A stretch of 64,000 nucleotides of DNA from Neobacillus notoginsengisoli. GTDB lineage: Bacteria; Bacillota; Bacilli; Bacillales; Cytobacillaceae. Shown here in pieces: positions 1 through 8,596 of this stretch (positions are counted from its first letter, which is position 1; each line of letters starts with the position of its first letter). The notes beneath the pieces are model-generated. The model was not told where the DNA came from and ran no database searches. It was given only the letters and a program-made list of their open reading frames with translations. Location: positions 124,001-188,000 of the forward strand of contig NZ_QWEG01000005.1 of the NCBI RefSeq assembly GCF_003515685.1, in the 5' to 3' direction. The translations under genes were made by a program, and so were the position numbers.

Positions 1-3000
1 GATATCCGTTTATTCCCCCAGGTTCATCCTGTTACTCCGGATATGTACATCACTCATAAGGGAGTTTCCCGCCTGGTCATGCTGGACCGATACACATTTA
101 AAGACACAGAGAAAATCACTTTGACAAAAGGTGATTTCGTCGTCCTGACTGTGAAGGAGGATCCTAAATTCCCTGCAAGAGGATTGGGATATATCCTGGA
201 TATCGATTGGGAAAAGAAAGTGGCCACTGTCATGGTTGATGATGAGTTTAGGGGCGTGCTTGATACCCCAGAGGAAATCGAAACTGGCGTCATTGTAAGG
301 TCACTTGATGTAATCGAGAAGCCACTGGAAATTTTCTACGAGCAAATTGCCAAGCGGAACGCCACAGGCCTTGCATCCGTTGAAAAGACAGAAGAAAAGA
401 AAATCGAGTGGTTCAACAAGTTTTACGAAGAACTCGTCAACTTGAACTTCATTCCTGCGGGCCGAGTATTGTACGGAGCTGGAGCAGAAACGGACGTGAC
501 GTTCTTCAACTGTTATGTGATGCCTTTTGTCCAGGATTCACGCGAAGGGATTTCTGACCACCGTAAACAGGTGATGGAAATCATGAGCCGTGGAGGCGGG
601 GTTGGAACGAATGGATCGACCTTAAGGCCGCGAGCAACACTGGCAAGAGGGGTAAACGGAAAGTCTTCAGGTTCAGTCTCCTGGCTGGACGATATCGCCA
701 AGCTTACACATCTTGTTGAGCAAGGTGGATCCCGTTAACACCATGGCGGGATTAAAATCTCGCGAATTGCTGGAACACCCTTAGAGCCTTATCAACCACA
801 ACGTGGCCGGCAACGGCGGGCGTGAAGGTTTGAAAATGATAAGGATTGGGCAATCAGCAGCGAAGCTTCTTTGGAAACGGAGAAGAACGTTCAACGACTA
901 TTAAAATCACCTAAAGATTCTGCATAGAGAAATAAGAAAGGATGTTAGATGTGGATTCCAAGGTGAGAGTAAACCATATGCCACGGAGACGGGCATACGG
1001 GGCGCGAGACAAAGAGAGATTAATTAACACTATAAAAGAGCTTCATAATAAAGGGTTAAGCCAAGTTGAAATTTCAAAAGCCTTGAATGTAAGCAGAGGT
1101 ACTATTCTAAGATGGAATAAAGAATTAAAGTTTTTTGTTCCGAGAAAACCCGGGGAAGCAGGAAAAATAAAAACCAAAATCTATCCATACAATGAAAATT
1201 ACTTTTCCACAATCAATACTCCTAATAATACGTATCTTGTTGGGTATATTTTGGGAGATGGAACTATCGTGGATAGAGGAAAGTCTAAAAGGTTAGTTTT
1301 AACCTTAGCCGAAACTGATAAACAACTTCTGTACGACATTGCGAAGGAATTAAATATGCCTTCTGCTGTTAAGTTCCGAAAGACGAGGAGTACAAAGGAA
1401 CAAAATAAATATTCATTACCTATTAACTCTACAAAAATGTGTAATGATTTGATTCAATTAGGCATTAAACCTCAAAAGACAGGCAAAGAAGAGTGGATTG
1501 AATTTGGTAGTGAAGTACTCCAATGGGCTTTTCTTAGAGGATTCTTTGATGCAGACGGGCATATTCGAGTTTATTACAGGAACGGCTATCTTAAAACTAG
1601 ACTGGGTTTTACCGGAACTAAATGTATGATGCAATCCATCCTAGGGTTTTTTAAGGAAAATGGAATAGGGAAAAATGTAAAATCTATTACTGCAAAACAA
1701 GGCTGTTATGACCTTTACATTTCAAGCATGGCTGATGTCCGACTAATTTATAACAAGCTCTATAAAAGTGGAACAATTAAACTTCAGCGTAAATATGATA
1801 AAATTCTCTCTTTGATAAGATAGTCTGATCTCATATGAAAGTATGAGAGCCTGGCAGAAATGACCAGGCCCGCTAGTAAGCGAGTAACAATAAGCGTGGA
1901 GCACAAATGATAATGTTGGCGGATTAACAGATGCACTAGTCCGCGTCGTTCAGACAATGAACGACAAGAAAATCGGGTGAATTGCGGGGAAATCCTTAGA
2001 GGCTGGCAAGCTACAACGTGACTGGAAACGGTGAGCGTGAATGCTATAAAAATTGCCATGCATTGGACAATCTGCAGCCAAGCGTCATCGGGCATAGGTG
2101 ATGGCGAAGGTCCAACGACTAGAGAGTGAGTCCCAACAATAAACTCTCATTAGCGCCCGGCCCCTAACAGATCAAGCTGAGGGTGATGATATAGTCTAGT
2201 CCGGTTGCAAAAGCAGCGAAATATTCCGAAAGGAACGGTATGTACGTGGCATCCAGATATTATTGAATTCATTATTTCTAAAATGCAAAACCCTAAAATC
2301 CTGCGTTTCCTTATTGAGAATACGACTGATGAGTGGATTCAAAAGCAGGCAAAGAACAAGCTGAAGTTCACACCGCTTACGGAACAGGAAAAAGCGATGT
2401 ACCAGGGAATCATCAATTACAAGCATATTCCTGGTTACGGCGGATTCAGCGAACGAATCATTGCTGAAGCTGAAGAAAAGCTAGAAGAAGGCGGCAACTA
2501 TTCCGTCCATAATCTTGAATTCCTGACAGGAGCCAACATTTCTGTGACTCTGACAAAAGAGTTCATGGACGCAGTCGAAAACGATGCTGATTATGAACTT
2601 CGTTTCCCTGCAGTAGAGACCTACGATGAAGAAATGATGAAAATTTACAACGAAGAATGGCATAAAGTGGGCGACGTACGCGAGTGGGAGAAAATGGGGT
2701 ACAAAGTCCGTACTTATAAGACAATTAAAGCAAAAGAGCTTTGGAATTTGATCAACATATGTGCCACTTATTCGGCTGAACCAGGCATTTTCTTTATCGA
2801 CAATGCCAATGACATGACAAATGCCCAAGCATATGGGCAAAAGGTGGTTGCAACCAACCCGTGTGGTAGAGTAGCTTAGTTTGCCTCACGTTAAAAATTG
2901 CGGAATTAAGCGGGAACCCTGAGATTGGGAATCCGAACCGAAGGCTAAAAGGTAAAACTTTGGTCAGGGGCAACGCATAGATGGTGAACCTGCTTAGGCA

Positions 3001-4281
3001 GAATATAATCCATCCACGAGGCCGCAACATTACACATTCTATCTGATGTCTCAAATTGTTGAATGTGTAATGAAAAGATATGCTGAACTAACGGGAAATG
3101 AACCGTTAGAACCAGAGGATAAAAAGCCTTTGGGATAACAATAATTTTTATTATTTAAATTGGAACAGCCTCTCGCACCATATTCTGTCTGCAACTTAGC
3201 TGCGGTAAACCTTGCGGCAATGGCAGCCAAAGAAACGAAAACTGTTGATTTTGAAAAGCTGAAGCAAACCGTTGCAACTGGCGTCAGGATGCAGGATAAC
3301 GTCATTGATGCAACTCCTTATTTCCTTGAGGAGAACAAGGTACAGGCACTAGGAGAGCGCCGCGTTGGTCTAGGAGTCATGGGACTTCACGATCTTCTGA
3401 TCTACTGTGAAACAGAGTATGGCTCGGAAGAAGGAAATAAACTGGTTGATAAGGTTTTCGAAACAATTGCGGTCACAGCCTATAAGACATCTGTCGAACT
3501 GGCTAAAGAAAAAGGGAGCTTCCCATTCCTAGCAGGTGAGAATGAAGAAGAAACAAACCGCTTGAGGAAGGCTTTCACAGAAACAGGCTTTATGCAAAAA
3601 ATGCCTGAAGAAGTAAGGGGAGCTATACTGGAAAATGGAATTCGCAACTCACATTTATTGACCGTTGCGCCCACGGGATCTACTGGGACAATGGTCGGAG
3701 TTTCAACAGGACTTGAGCCATACTTCTCCTTCTCTTATTTTAGAAGCGGAAGGCTTGGCAAGTTCATCGAAGTGAAAGCAGATATTGTAAGCGAATATCT
3801 GGAAAGTAACCCTGAGGCAGATCCAAATAACCTTCCACAATGGTTTGTCACTGCCATGGAACTTGCACCTGAAGCGCATGCTGATGTACAGTGCGTCATC
3901 CAGCGCTGGATTGACAGCTCCATCAGTAAGACGGTTAACGCGCCAAAAGGCTACAGTGTAGAACAGGTTGAAAAAGTGTACGAGCGCCTTTACAAGGGCG
4001 GTGCCAAGGGCGGAACCGTTTATGTTGACGGCTCCCGTGATTCACAGGTACTTACACTTAAGGCGGAAGAGAATACTGTTGAAGATTCTCTCGAGCTTCA
4101 GTCAAAACCTAAGCAGCGTGTTGTCCTTGTAGACACCATCAGTGACCTCAGATCAACAAATGTCACGATCGGTTCTGAAGTCGGAAACACTTGCCCAGTT
4201 TGCCGAAAAGGACAAGTAAAAGAAATCGGCGGCTGTAACACTTGTACAAACTGCAACGCACAACTGAAGTGTGGACTATAA
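1..4281 (+). CDS. nrdJ: adenosylcobalamin-dependent ribonucleotide reductase, class II, 5'-partial, split by three group I introns
   Basis: Reduces ribonucleotides to deoxyribonucleotides using an AdoCbl-derived thiyl radical. The frame is open from base 1, so the start lies upstream of the window. Exons are 1-735, 1895-1924, 2247-2867 and 3163-4281; joined they give 834 residues in one frame with no internal stop. Family landmarks are FFNCYV in exon 1 (redox Cys), GGSR/RGAQM across junction 1, LAD/WHPDI across junction 2, the catalytic loop NPCG/EQ across junction 3, VCNLAAVNL (second redox Cys), and a C-terminal Cys-rich tail (CPVC, CNTCTNC, CGL) of the kind that re-reduces the active site. 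All three junctions fall between codons. Unspliced RNA would give only truncated products. The exons show no other frameshift or stop, so this reads as an active spliced gene, not a pseudogene. Splicing itself is inferred. Confidence 0.93.
736..1894 (+). ncRNA. group I intron 1 in nrdJ (ORF-containing)
   Basis: The 5' exon ends in T735 and the intron ends in G1894, the group I rule. Exon bases UCCCGU pair with GCGGGA at 746-751, forming P1 with the expected terminal U-G wobble. CCAUG at 741-745 can pair with the 3' exon start CGUGG as P10. Core motifs are visible: caatcagcagcgaagc at 851-866, gttcaacgacta at 889-900, and the partner strand gatagtctga at 1819-1828 after the endonuclease gene. 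The ORF sits between the two P7 strands. The intron starts with an in-frame TAA. At 1159 nt it is the longest of the three. Subgroup was not assigned. Confidence 0.9.
978..1823 (+). CDS. LAGLIDADG homing endonuclease encoded in nrdJ intron 1
   Basis: Predicted intron-homing DNA endonuclease (or maturase) of about 281 residues. Two LAGLIDADG motifs are present: GYILGDG (near residue 80) and LRGFFDADG (near residue 188). Both keep the acidic residue, so the protein looks catalytically intact. The N-terminal 50 residues contain a helix-turn-helix (LSQVEISKALNVSRGTILRW), which suggests an extra DNA-binding or autoregulatory module. ATG 978 is preceded by AAGGTGAG at good spacing. An upstream in-frame ATG at 942 adds 12 residues but abuts its only purine-rich stretch. 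Base composition is more A+T rich than the exons, consistent with transfer. The expected target is the intronless nrdJ site around 735/1895 (inference). Confidence 0.9.
   Translation: MPRRRAYGARDKERLINTIKELHNKGLSQVEISKALNVSRGTILRWNKELKFFVPRKPGEAGKIKTKIYPYNENYFSTINTPNNTYLVGYILGDGTIVDRGKSKRLVLTLAETDKQLLYDIAKELNMPSAVKFRKTRSTKEQNKYSLPINSTKMCNDLIQLGIKPQKTGKEEWIEFGSEVLQWAFLRGFFDADGHIRVYYRNGYLKTRLGFTGTKCMMQSILGFFKENGIGKNVKSITAKQGCYDLYISSMADVRLIYNKLYKSGTIKLQRKYDKILSLIR
1895..1924 (+). other. nrdJ: 30-nt internal exon 2 of nrdJ
   Basis: Ten codons (RGAQMIMLAD) lie between intron 1 and intron 2. They restore the conserved class II reductase stretch GGSR-RGAQMIMLAD-WHPDI when joined to exons 1 and 3. 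The last six bases, GCGGAT, serve as the P1 partner of intron 2, while the first five serve as the P10 partner of intron 1. The exon therefore carries recognition sequence for two ribozymes within 30 nt. Confidence 0.88.
1925..2246 (+). ncRNA. group I intron 2 in nrdJ (no ORF)
   Basis: A compact 322-nt intron following T1924 and ending in G2246. Exon bases GCGGAU pair with GUCCGC at 1939-1944 (P1, with U-G wobble). GAUGC at 1930-1934 can pair with GCAUC in the 3' exon. Core motifs are gcggggaaatccttagag near 1985-2002, caatctgcagccaagc at 2068-2083, ggtccaacgactagaga from about 2109, and gatatagtctag near 2189-2200. These are textbook group I P/Q/R/S-type elements and closely resemble those of intron 1. 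It begins with an in-frame TAA. No endonuclease reading frame is present. Confidence 0.9.
2868..3162 (+). ncRNA. group I intron 3 in nrdJ, IA-like (no ORF)
   Basis: A 295-nt intron after T2867, ending in G3162. It separates the Gly and Glu codons of the NPCGEQ active-site loop. Exon GUGUGGU pairs with GCCUCAC at 2883-2889 apart from one U-U mismatch. GUUU just before it can pair with the 3' exon GAAC. The core differs from introns 1 and 2: gcaacgcatagat at 2969-2981 and gatatgctgaac at 3077-3088 supply GCAUA/UAUGC as P7, a form I associate with phage-type IA introns of Firmicutes. The different core implies an independent origin from introns 1 and 2. The first in-frame stop is the fourth intron codon. 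Core assignment is less certain than for introns 1 and 2. Confidence 0.78.
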
Positions 4282-4334
4282 AACCATGTGGCTTTGAAAC
4301 AAAGCTGCGATGTTTTTAAAAAAATTGCGGAGAA

Positions 4335-4374
4335 ACACCCCTTTGGATATGATAATCCATAGGGGTGTTTTTTA
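4335..4374 (+). terminator. intrinsic terminator of nrdJ
   Basis: The arms ACACCCCTTTGGAT and ATCCATAGGGGTGT form a 14-bp stem with one mismatch, followed by a TTTTTTT run. Confidence 0.85.
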
Positions 4375-4495
4375 TAGGAGATGATGTGTTAAAAGTTGCC
4401 CGACATTAAGCTAGAATAAGCTTTATCATGAGGAACAAAGTTGAAGGCGAGCTAGCATAAAACTAACTATCCACTTGTTAATAAGGATACAAAAA

Positions 4496-5872
4496 ATGGG
4501 GTGCAAAGTGAGTAAGGTACGAATGTGGCTAGAAAAACGATCTCCTGCCCAAATTATTACAGGCTATTATTTACTAGCGGTTATGATATCAATTCTATTA
4601 TTTAGCCTGCCTCAAGTTTATAAACCTAAGGTAGAATTGTCTTTTTTTGATAAAGTTTTCATGGCTGTCAGTGTAGTGACTGACACAGGTATGACGATAT
4701 TTAATATATCGGAAACTTATAGCGTATTTGGGTATTTTATCATTATGCTCGTGTTACAATTCGGGGGCATTGGCATAATGGCCATGAGCACGTTTTTTTG
4801 GTTGCTTTTAGGCCATAAAATTGGATTAAAACAACGGCGTCTCATCATGATTGACAATAATCAGTTTGCGTTATCAGGACTCGTTCGATTAGTTCGAGAT
4901 ATTTTGAAAATGATTATATTTATTGAGCTTTTCGGTGGTATCATTTTAGGATTTCATTTCTTGAATTATTATCCTGACTGGAAGGAAGCGTTTCTTCAAG
5001 GCTTATTTTCATCGGTTTGTGCGACGACTAATGCTGGGATGGATATAACCGGAGAATCTTATGTTCCTTTTGCAAATGATTATTTTGTGCAACTCATAAC
5101 GATAATACAAATTATCATTGGAGCCATTGGGTTTCCTGTATTGATTGAAGTGAAGGAGTATTTATCCAGGAAAAAGATAAAAGGTGAATACCGTTTCCGA
5201 TTTTCTTTATTTACAAAGGTAACGACAGCTACATACGGGATTCTTCTTGTTATCGGAACAATCCTTATTTTCCTGCTTGAATTCCAGCATTATTTTAAGG
5301 ATGTTCCATGGCATAAAACATTTTTTTATGCTTTTTTCCAATCAGCTACAACAAGAAGTACTGGTTTTACTACAATGGATATTACAGACTTTTCAACTCC
5401 TACGCTTCTAGTTATGAGTATTTTAATGTTTATAGGCGGATCTCCCAATTCTATGGGCGGTGGAATCAGGACAACGACGCTTGCATTAAACTTATTATTT
5501 ATTTATAATTTTGCGAAAGGAAAGCGTGAAGTCAAGGTCTTTAACCGTGAACTTCATCAGTATGATATTATGAAGTCTTTGGCGATTACTTTATTAGCTA
5601 TAGTTATGTGCGCAGTATCGGTTATTGCAATAAGTTTTTCCGATAGCCAGCAGCAGCTTATTGCTATTTTCTTGGAAGTTTGCTCTGCCTTCGGTACAGT
5701 AGGCTTATCCATGGGGATTACCCCGGAACTTAGTGTTTTTGCTAAATGTATTCTAATGGTTTTAATGTTTATTGGAAGAATTGGTTTAACTTCTGTCTTT
5801 CTTATTATCGGGGGAGAAGGCAATAAGGACGTTAATTATCGTTATCCAAAAGAGAGAGTTATTACAGGTTAA
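4496..5872 (+). CDS. KtrB/KtrD-family potassium uptake membrane subunit
   Basis: Membrane pore subunit of a Ktr-type K+ (Na+-coupled) uptake system, 458 residues from ATG 4496, which follows AAGGA at good spacing. An in-frame TTG at 4475 is less likely. Four pore-loop repeats typical of the TrkH/KtrB superfamily can be read: TDTGMT, TTNAGMD, TRSTGF and FGTVGLS. Many hydrophobic segments run through the whole length, and the gating-loop region rich in small residues (GGSPNSMGGG) is present. Length matches KtrD (about 450). No cytoplasmic KtrA/KtrC regulator lies next to it, so like B. subtilis ktrD it stands alone. KtrB versus KtrD cannot be decided from sequence reading. Confidence 0.88.
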   Translation: MGCKVSKVRMWLEKRSPAQIITGYYLLAVMISILLFSLPQVYKPKVELSFFDKVFMAVSVVTDTGMTIFNISETYSVFGYFIIMLVLQFGGIGIMAMSTFFWLLLGHKIGLKQRRLIMIDNNQFALSGLVRLVRDILKMIIFIELFGGIILGFHFLNYYPDWKEAFLQGLFSSVCATTNAGMDITGESYVPFANDYFVQLITIIQIIIGAIGFPVLIEVKEYLSRKKIKGEYRFRFSLFTKVTTATYGILLVIGTILIFLLEFQHYFKDVPWHKTFFYAFFQSATTRSTGFTTMDITDFSTPTLLVMSILMFIGGSPNSMGGGIRTTTLALNLLFIYNFAKGKREVKVFNRELHQYDIMKSLAITLLAIVMCAVSVIAISFSDSQQQLIAIFLEVCSAFGTVGLSMGITPELSVFAKCILMVLMFIGRIGLTSVFLIIGGEGNKDVNYRYPKERVITG

Positions 5873-5930
5873 CAATGGGTACGTATAGTTGAAACTTTTT
5901 TATAAGAATTATACGATGCTTCCACAAATA

Positions 5931-5967
5931 AAGAATCCGTTTTGATTTTTCAAAACGGGTTCTTTTC
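5931..5967 (+). terminator. intrinsic terminator after the Ktr gene
   Basis: AAGAATCCGTTTTGA and TCAAAACGGGTTCTT form a long stem followed by TTCATTT. A second small hairpin (ACGGAAA/TTTCCGT, 6027-6043) followed by CCTCTTTTTT lies downstream and may be a backup stop before splB. Confidence 0.75.
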
Positions 5968-6075
5968 ATTTAACGGATGATATGGGTTTATGAGGTATTT
6001 TTAATGAAACATTATTTTAAAGCATCACGGAAAATTTTTCCGTCCTCTTTTTTATATTGCGTGTATCCCTTTTGC

Positions 6076-6099
6076 CAATACTAAAACAAATTAGTATTG
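6076..6099 (+). promoter_or_regulatory. inverted repeat in the splB leader
   Basis: CAATACTAA and TTAGTATTG are perfect 9-bp arms separated by 6 bp, ending 20 bp before the splB start. The AATACTA part resembles a forespore sigma-G -10 element (CATACTA), but I find no convincing -35. It could be an operator or an RNA hairpin. Confidence 0.4.
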
Positions 6100-6119
6100 C
6101 AAAGAAGAGAGGGAACACG

Positions 6120-7145
6120 ATGAAACCATTTATGCCGCAGCTCGTTTATATTGAACCACAGGCACTAGAATACCCGCTCGCCCGTGAACTGAAAGACAAA
6201 TTTGAAGGGATGGGCATCGAAATACGGGAAACAACTTCCCATAACCAAGTCAGGAACATTCCTGGACAAAATGAACTTCAAAAATATCGAAATGCGAAAT
6301 CGACACTTGTTGTAGGAATCAGGAGGACATTGAAGTTTGATACGTCCAAGCCCTCCGCGGAGTATGCCATTCCGCTCGCAACAGGCTGCATGGGACACTG
6401 CCACTACTGCTACCTGCAGACAACGCTCGGAAGCAAGCCGTATATCAGAACGTATGTAAACCTGGACGAAATTTTCGAACAGGCGCAAAAATATATTGAC
6501 GAACGCGCCCCGGAAATAACCCGATTTGAAGCAGCCTGTACATCGGATATTGTCGGAATTGACCATCTGACACACTCGTTAAAGAAAACAATCGAATTCA
6601 TCGGCCAGACTGAGTTTGGCCGCTTACGTTTTGTGACCAAATACCAGCACGTTGACCATCTCCTGGATGCGAAACACAACGGAAAAACAAGGTTTCGTTT
6701 CAGTGTCAATTCCCGGTATGTAATCAAAAATTTTGAGCCTGGAACTTCGTCATTTGATGACCGGCTTGAAGCGGCGAGAAAGGTCGCCACTGCAGGATAT
6801 CCGCTCGGATTCATTGTCGCTCCCATTTACAGGCATGAAGGCTGGGAGGAAGGCTACCAGGAGCTTTTTGAAAGGCTGAAGGTATCACTTGAAGGGGTCC
6901 CGCTCAACGGGCTTACCTTTGAAATGATTCAGCATCGCTTTACAAAGCCTGCCAAAAATGTCATTCTCAAGCGTTATCCGAAGACTAAGCTTGAAATGGA
7001 TGAAGAAAAGCGCAAGTACAAATGGGGACGCTACGGCATCGGCAAGTATGTGTATCCAACAGAGGAAGCTGCCGAGCTTGAAAGAACGATTAAAGGATAC
7101 ATCCACGAATACTTCCCGGATTCCGAAGTCCAGTACTTTACCTAA
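6120..7145 (+). CDS. splB: spore photoproduct lyase
   Basis: Radical SAM enzyme that repairs the spore photoproduct (5-thyminyl-5,6-dihydrothymine) during germination. It has 341 residues, the usual family length. The cluster motif CMGHCHYC binds the 4Fe-4S centre. FEAACTSDIVG contains the conserved Cys that donates hydrogen in this family. The start is ATG 6120 behind GAGAGGG; the frame is open further upstream but without a good start signal. It is a single-gene unit bounded by hairpins. In B. subtilis the gene is forespore expressed under sigma-G; the same is inferred here only from function. Confidence 0.95.
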   Translation: MKPFMPQLVYIEPQALEYPLARELKDKFEGMGIEIRETTSHNQVRNIPGQNELQKYRNAKSTLVVGIRRTLKFDTSKPSAEYAIPLATGCMGHCHYCYLQTTLGSKPYIRTYVNLDEIFEQAQKYIDERAPEITRFEAACTSDIVGIDHLTHSLKKTIEFIGQTEFGRLRFVTKYQHVDHLLDAKHNGKTRFRFSVNSRYVIKNFEPGTSSFDDRLEAARKVATAGYPLGFIVAPIYRHEGWEEGYQELFERLKVSLEGVPLNGLTFEMIQHRFTKPAKNVILKRYPKTKLEMDEEKRKYKWGRYGIGKYVYPTEEAAELERTIKGYIHEYFPDSEVQYFT

Positions 7146-7230
7146 ATATTAAGATGTAAAACAAAATAACAATTTGTCCAGTGTACTAAATTTGCAGGAA
7201 GCCGCTTAAAGATGTAGGAGGAATACATCG

Positions 7231-8130
7231 ATGGGAGTGGCATCCATGCTGATAGATGGTGTTTTTTCCGGAGGGGGCATTAAGGGATTTGCACTGATAG
7301 GGGCTTGCGAGGCCGTTGAAAGGCGGGGGTTCAAGTTCTGCCGGGTGGCTGGAACAAGTGCGGGTTCTATTGTGGCGAGCCTGATTTCCGCAGGTTATAC
7401 AAGCAAAGAAATGCAGAGCCTCCTAGATGAGTTGAAACTCGATAAATTGCTTGATGCCCGTAAACTTCTGATCCCTTCTCCTGTGGCAAAATGGCTCTTG
7501 GTATATTGGAAAATGGGTTTATATAAAGGGGAAGCGCTCGAACAATGGATTGCGGAAAAGCTCGCCTTACGGGGAGTGAGGACATTCGGTGATTTGCCGG
7601 AAGGAGCACTAAGAGTCGTGGCCTCCGATCTTACCAACGGAAAAATGGTTGTTTTGCCGGATGATTTGCCTAAATATGGAGTTTCACCGGACACCTTCCC
7701 AGTTGCGAAAGCCGTTCGGATGAGCTGCAGCATTCCATATTTTTTTGAGCCCGTCAGGCTTCAGAGCCCGGAAGGAATGAATATCGTAGTAGACGGCGGG
7801 GTGCTGAGCAACTTTCCTATGTGGCTGTTCGACAGCGAAAATGTTAAAAAAATGCGGCCGGTCCTTGGAATTCAGTTAAGCCATGATCCCGAGAATCACC
7901 CCCCGCACAAGGTGAAAAATGCTATCCAATTATTTGATGCTCTTTTCGAGACGATGAAGGAAGCCCATGATGCGAGATATATTTCACGAAAGCATGCAAA
8001 AAACATTATTTTTATTCCTACGGCCGGGGTCGGGTCGACAGAATTTGGTTTAACGGAGGAACGAAAAACGAAACTGATTCATCATGGGCGGGAATGCGCC
8101 GAACAATTTTTTAGAAAATGGAGCTATTAA
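7231..8130 (+). CDS. yqhO: patatin-like phospholipase family protein (YqhO-like)
   Basis: Predicted serine acyl hydrolase of 299 residues. It shows the glycine-rich oxyanion motif FSGGGIKG near residue 13, the nucleophile elbow GTSAG near residue 42, and the catalytic Asp in DGGVLSNFP near residue 188. These form the Ser-Asp dyad of patatins. ATG 7231 follows AGGAGG at 9 nt; an in-frame ATG at 7246 is possible. No signal peptide, so a cytoplasmic or membrane-peripheral enzyme. The physiological lipid substrate is unknown. It occupies the yqhO position of the conserved yqh block. Confidence 0.88.
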   Translation: MGVASMLIDGVFSGGGIKGFALIGACEAVERRGFKFCRVAGTSAGSIVASLISAGYTSKEMQSLLDELKLDKLLDARKLLIPSPVAKWLLVYWKMGLYKGEALEQWIAEKLALRGVRTFGDLPEGALRVVASDLTNGKMVVLPDDLPKYGVSPDTFPVAKAVRMSCSIPYFFEPVRLQSPEGMNIVVDGGVLSNFPMWLFDSENVKKMRPVLGIQLSHDPENHPPHKVKNAIQLFDALFETMKEAHDARYISRKHAKNIIFIPTAGVGSTEFGLTEERKTKLIHHGRECAEQFFRKWSY

Positions 8131-8143
8131 TTAAATGGCCGTC

Positions 8144-8183
8144 AAAAAACCGGGCCCACCTATAAGGAAGCCCGGTTTTTCTT
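8144..8183. terminator. bidirectional terminator between convergent yqhO and yqhP
   Basis: AAAAACCGGGC and GCCCGGTTTTT form a stem with T runs on both strands. The right arm lies inside the last codons of yqhP. Confidence 0.8.
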
Positions 8184-8531
8184 TTTGCCTTTTTTGCCTT
8201 CGATTACGGTAAGATGGACATTTGCCTTTTTTTTCGGCTTTCTCCATGAAGCGAGTGAACCTTGAATAACGTTCCGTCCTGGGGGTTCATTTTTATGTGC
8301 GTTACGTTTTTTCGATTCTCTGGCAGCTTTGAGGAAAAGCCTTTGCTCTTTTTTATTAGGGCTGGATCCAGTAAACCGGCGGAAGAGAAAGAAAATCACG
8401 AGCCCGAACAAGACCATTAGTGCAATTTGTTGGAAAAATCCAGCAGGGTTTTTAACCAATTGTCCTATTATGCCGATTCCCGCAAGAAGTATAAGAGCGC
8501 CTATTAAAAGAACGGATTTCCGAATTTTCAA
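8160..8531 (-). CDS. yqhP: small membrane protein of the YqhP/SA1362 type
   Basis: Protein of 123 residues starting at TTG 8531, which follows GGGAGGTG on the minus strand. A longer frame to 8573 lacks such a signal. The N-terminal half has two hydrophobic segments (LLIGALILLAGIGIIG and IALMVLFGLVIFFLF). The C-terminal half is very basic and ends in Lys-rich stretches, so it should sit in the cytoplasm, perhaps on RNA or phospholipid. The function of the family is not known. It lies beside yqhQ on the same strand, as in B. subtilis. Confidence 0.8.
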   Translation of the reverse strand: MKIRKSVLLIGALILLAGIGIIGQLVKNPAGFFQQIALMVLFGLVIFFLFRRFTGSSPNKKEQRLFLKAARESKKRNAHKNEPPGRNVIQGSLASWRKPKKKANVHLTVIEGKKGKKKNRASL

Positions 8532-8596
8532 GATAGCCACCTCCCTAAGAGCATCTTTAGCAATTTTCCCCACTTTTAAACGCCGCTGAAAAGGTT

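Noticed and set aside
736-1894. Intein in NrdJ
   Set aside because: The insert begins with a stop codon in frame and has no intein splicing motifs; the endonuclease frame is free-standing.
1784-2095. Minus-strand reading frame over introns 1 and 2
   Set aside because: It lies across ribozyme core and exon sequence, has no start signal and no recognisable protein features.
1-4281. nrdJ read as a pseudogene broken by stops and frameshifts
   Set aside because: Removing three intervals that obey group I splice rules restores one intact, conserved protein; core ribozyme motifs are present in each interval.
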